Assembly (NCBI GenBank): GCA_030632865.1
Contig: DAOVTY010000157.1
Coordinates: 1-7,387 of the forward strand
Length of the DNA: 7,387 nucleotides
Source of the DNA: Bacteroidota bacterium
Lineage (GTDB): Bacteria; Bacteroidota; Bacteroidia; Bacteroidales; Prolixibacteraceae
Direction of reading: 5' to 3'
Shown: positions 7,014-7,387 of the stretch, piece by piece
Position numbering within the stretch: the first letter of the stretch is position 1
Layout: each line of letters starts with the position of its first letter
Notes under the pieces: generated by a model
Seen by the model: the letters and a program-made list of their open reading frames with translations, nothing else
Database searches by the model: none
Told to the model about the DNA's origin: nothing
Made by a program: the position numbers and the translations under genes

Positions 7014-7295
7014 ATGCCAGGATTTAACGGAACAGGACCCAACGGACAAGGTTCGATGGTGGGTAGAAGAATGGGAGCATGCGCAAGCAATGATTCTAAG
7101 AGTGCAGTACACTTTGGTAGAGGTAGAGGATTTAATAATCAGCGTGGAATGGGAATGGGATATAGGCATGGAAATTCAAATTTTGAAAACATGCCTGAAA
7201 TTTCAGATAAAACCATTATCGAAAATGAGATAAACAGTCTTAAAAATCAACTGTCAGTATTAGAAGACAAACTTTCGAAAACGAAGGAAGTTTAA
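7014..7295 (+). CDS. DUF5320 domain-containing protein
   Basis: This is a 93-residue soluble protein with the DUF5320 hallmark N-terminus, MPGFNGTGPNGQGSMVGRRM, running into GAC (Cys23), then a Gly/Arg/Met/Asn-rich low-complexity stretch (about 34-53). The C-terminal part (about 64-91) is a charged amphipathic helix with leucine/isoleucine spacing that looks like a short coiled coil, a usual end for this family. The ATG is supported by an AAGGA sequence 6 nt upstream (7003-7007), the clearest Shine-Dalgarno-like site in the window. It follows the NifX-like gene by 16 nt and is very likely in the same operon. In other genomes DUF5320 genes sit beside Nitro_FeMo-Co domain proteins and MinD/Mrp-type ATPases. 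Function is unknown; a role with metal or Fe-S clusters is inferred from this company. Confidence 0.85.
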   Translation: MPGFNGTGPNGQGSMVGRRMGACASNDSKSAVHFGRGRGFNNQRGMGMGYRHGNSNFENMPEISDKTIIENEINSLKNQLSVLEDKLSKTKEV

Positions 7296-7305
7296 ATGTA
7301 GATAA

Positions 7306-7340
7306 ATGGAACGAGTATTAATTAATTAATTGCGTTCCAT
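7306..7340 (+). terminator. Inverted repeat after DUF5320, possible terminator or operator
   Basis: ATGGAACG (7306-7313) and CGTTCCAT (7333-7340) form a perfect 8-bp stem around a 19-nt loop. Much of the loop (ATTAATTAATTAAT, 7317-7330) is itself palindromic, so the structure can extend inward. ATAAA before and TTTAT after the stem could add pairs with a small bulge. It lies 10 nt past the DUF5320 stop, where a terminator is expected. However, no true T run follows (CTTTATGTATTTTG), so a regulatory palindrome for a downstream gene is an alternative. Confidence 0.4.
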
Positions 7341-7376
7341 CTTTATGTATTTTGAATTATTATCCAAATTAAAAAG

Positions 7377-7387
7377 ATGCAAAATTC
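7377..7387 (+). other. Possible start of a further gene at the window edge
   Basis: The last 11 bases read ATG CAA AAT TC, preceded by an A-rich AAAAAG typical of Bacteroidota start regions, and the frame is open to the window end. It would lie 81 nt past the DUF5320 stop, beyond the inverted repeat at 7306-7340. With under four codons visible, nothing can be said about its product. It is noted only so that a reader joining adjacent sequence can test it. Confidence 0.2.

Noticed and set aside
1..7387. CRISPR arrays, insertion sequences, toxin-antitoxin or phage-defence genes
   Set aside because: No spaced repeats, transposase or defence-type domains are visible; the CPBP protease alone does not indicate a defence system despite the old Abi name.

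Overview
The window is low-GC (AT-rich) DNA that looks like a Bacteroidota chromosome, probably the Bacteroidales/Marinilabiliales side. The pointers are an exact TTTG-N20-TAnnTTTG promoter of the Bacteroidota type, almost no Shine-Dalgarno sequences, a lipoprotein-anchored GH95 glycosidase typical of glycan-degrading Bacteroidota, and overall protein character. The genus assignment is inference only.

Left block (1-3694, + strand): the 3' part of a CPBP-family intramembrane protease gene, cut by the window edge; a DUF456 membrane protein gene starting 1 nt after its stop; and, after 72 nt, a full-length bifunctional class A penicillin-binding protein (PBP1A type) with intact glycosyltransferase and transpeptidase motifs and a GTG start. 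All three products are membrane or envelope proteins. The first two are very likely co-transcribed.

Middle (3703-6180, - strand): a complete GH95 alpha-L-fucosidase-type lipoprotein, convergent with the PBP gene with only 8 nt between the stop codons. No SusC/SusD or other polysaccharide-utilisation genes are visible next to it.

Intergenic block (6181-6679): 499 nt without a protein gene longer than a 14-codon leader. It holds a degenerate tRNA-like sequence on the - strand (anticodon UGG, proline type, with one apparent deletion, one insertion and several non-canonical pairs). It also holds a strong + strand promoter with an inverted repeat just upstream of its -33 box, and a short leader ORF that ends one codon before the next gene.

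Right block (6680-7387, + strand): a small NifX/NifB-type (dinitrogenase Fe-Mo cofactor biosynthesis domain) protein with a TTG start, followed 16 nt later by a DUF5320 protein. This pairing is common in anaerobes without nitrogenase and suggests metal or Fe-S cluster handling. An inverted repeat follows, and the window ends at a possible ATG of another gene. The most unusual items are the degenerate tRNA and the leader/operator architecture of the NifX-like operon. Nothing here amounts to a clearly new multi-gene system.
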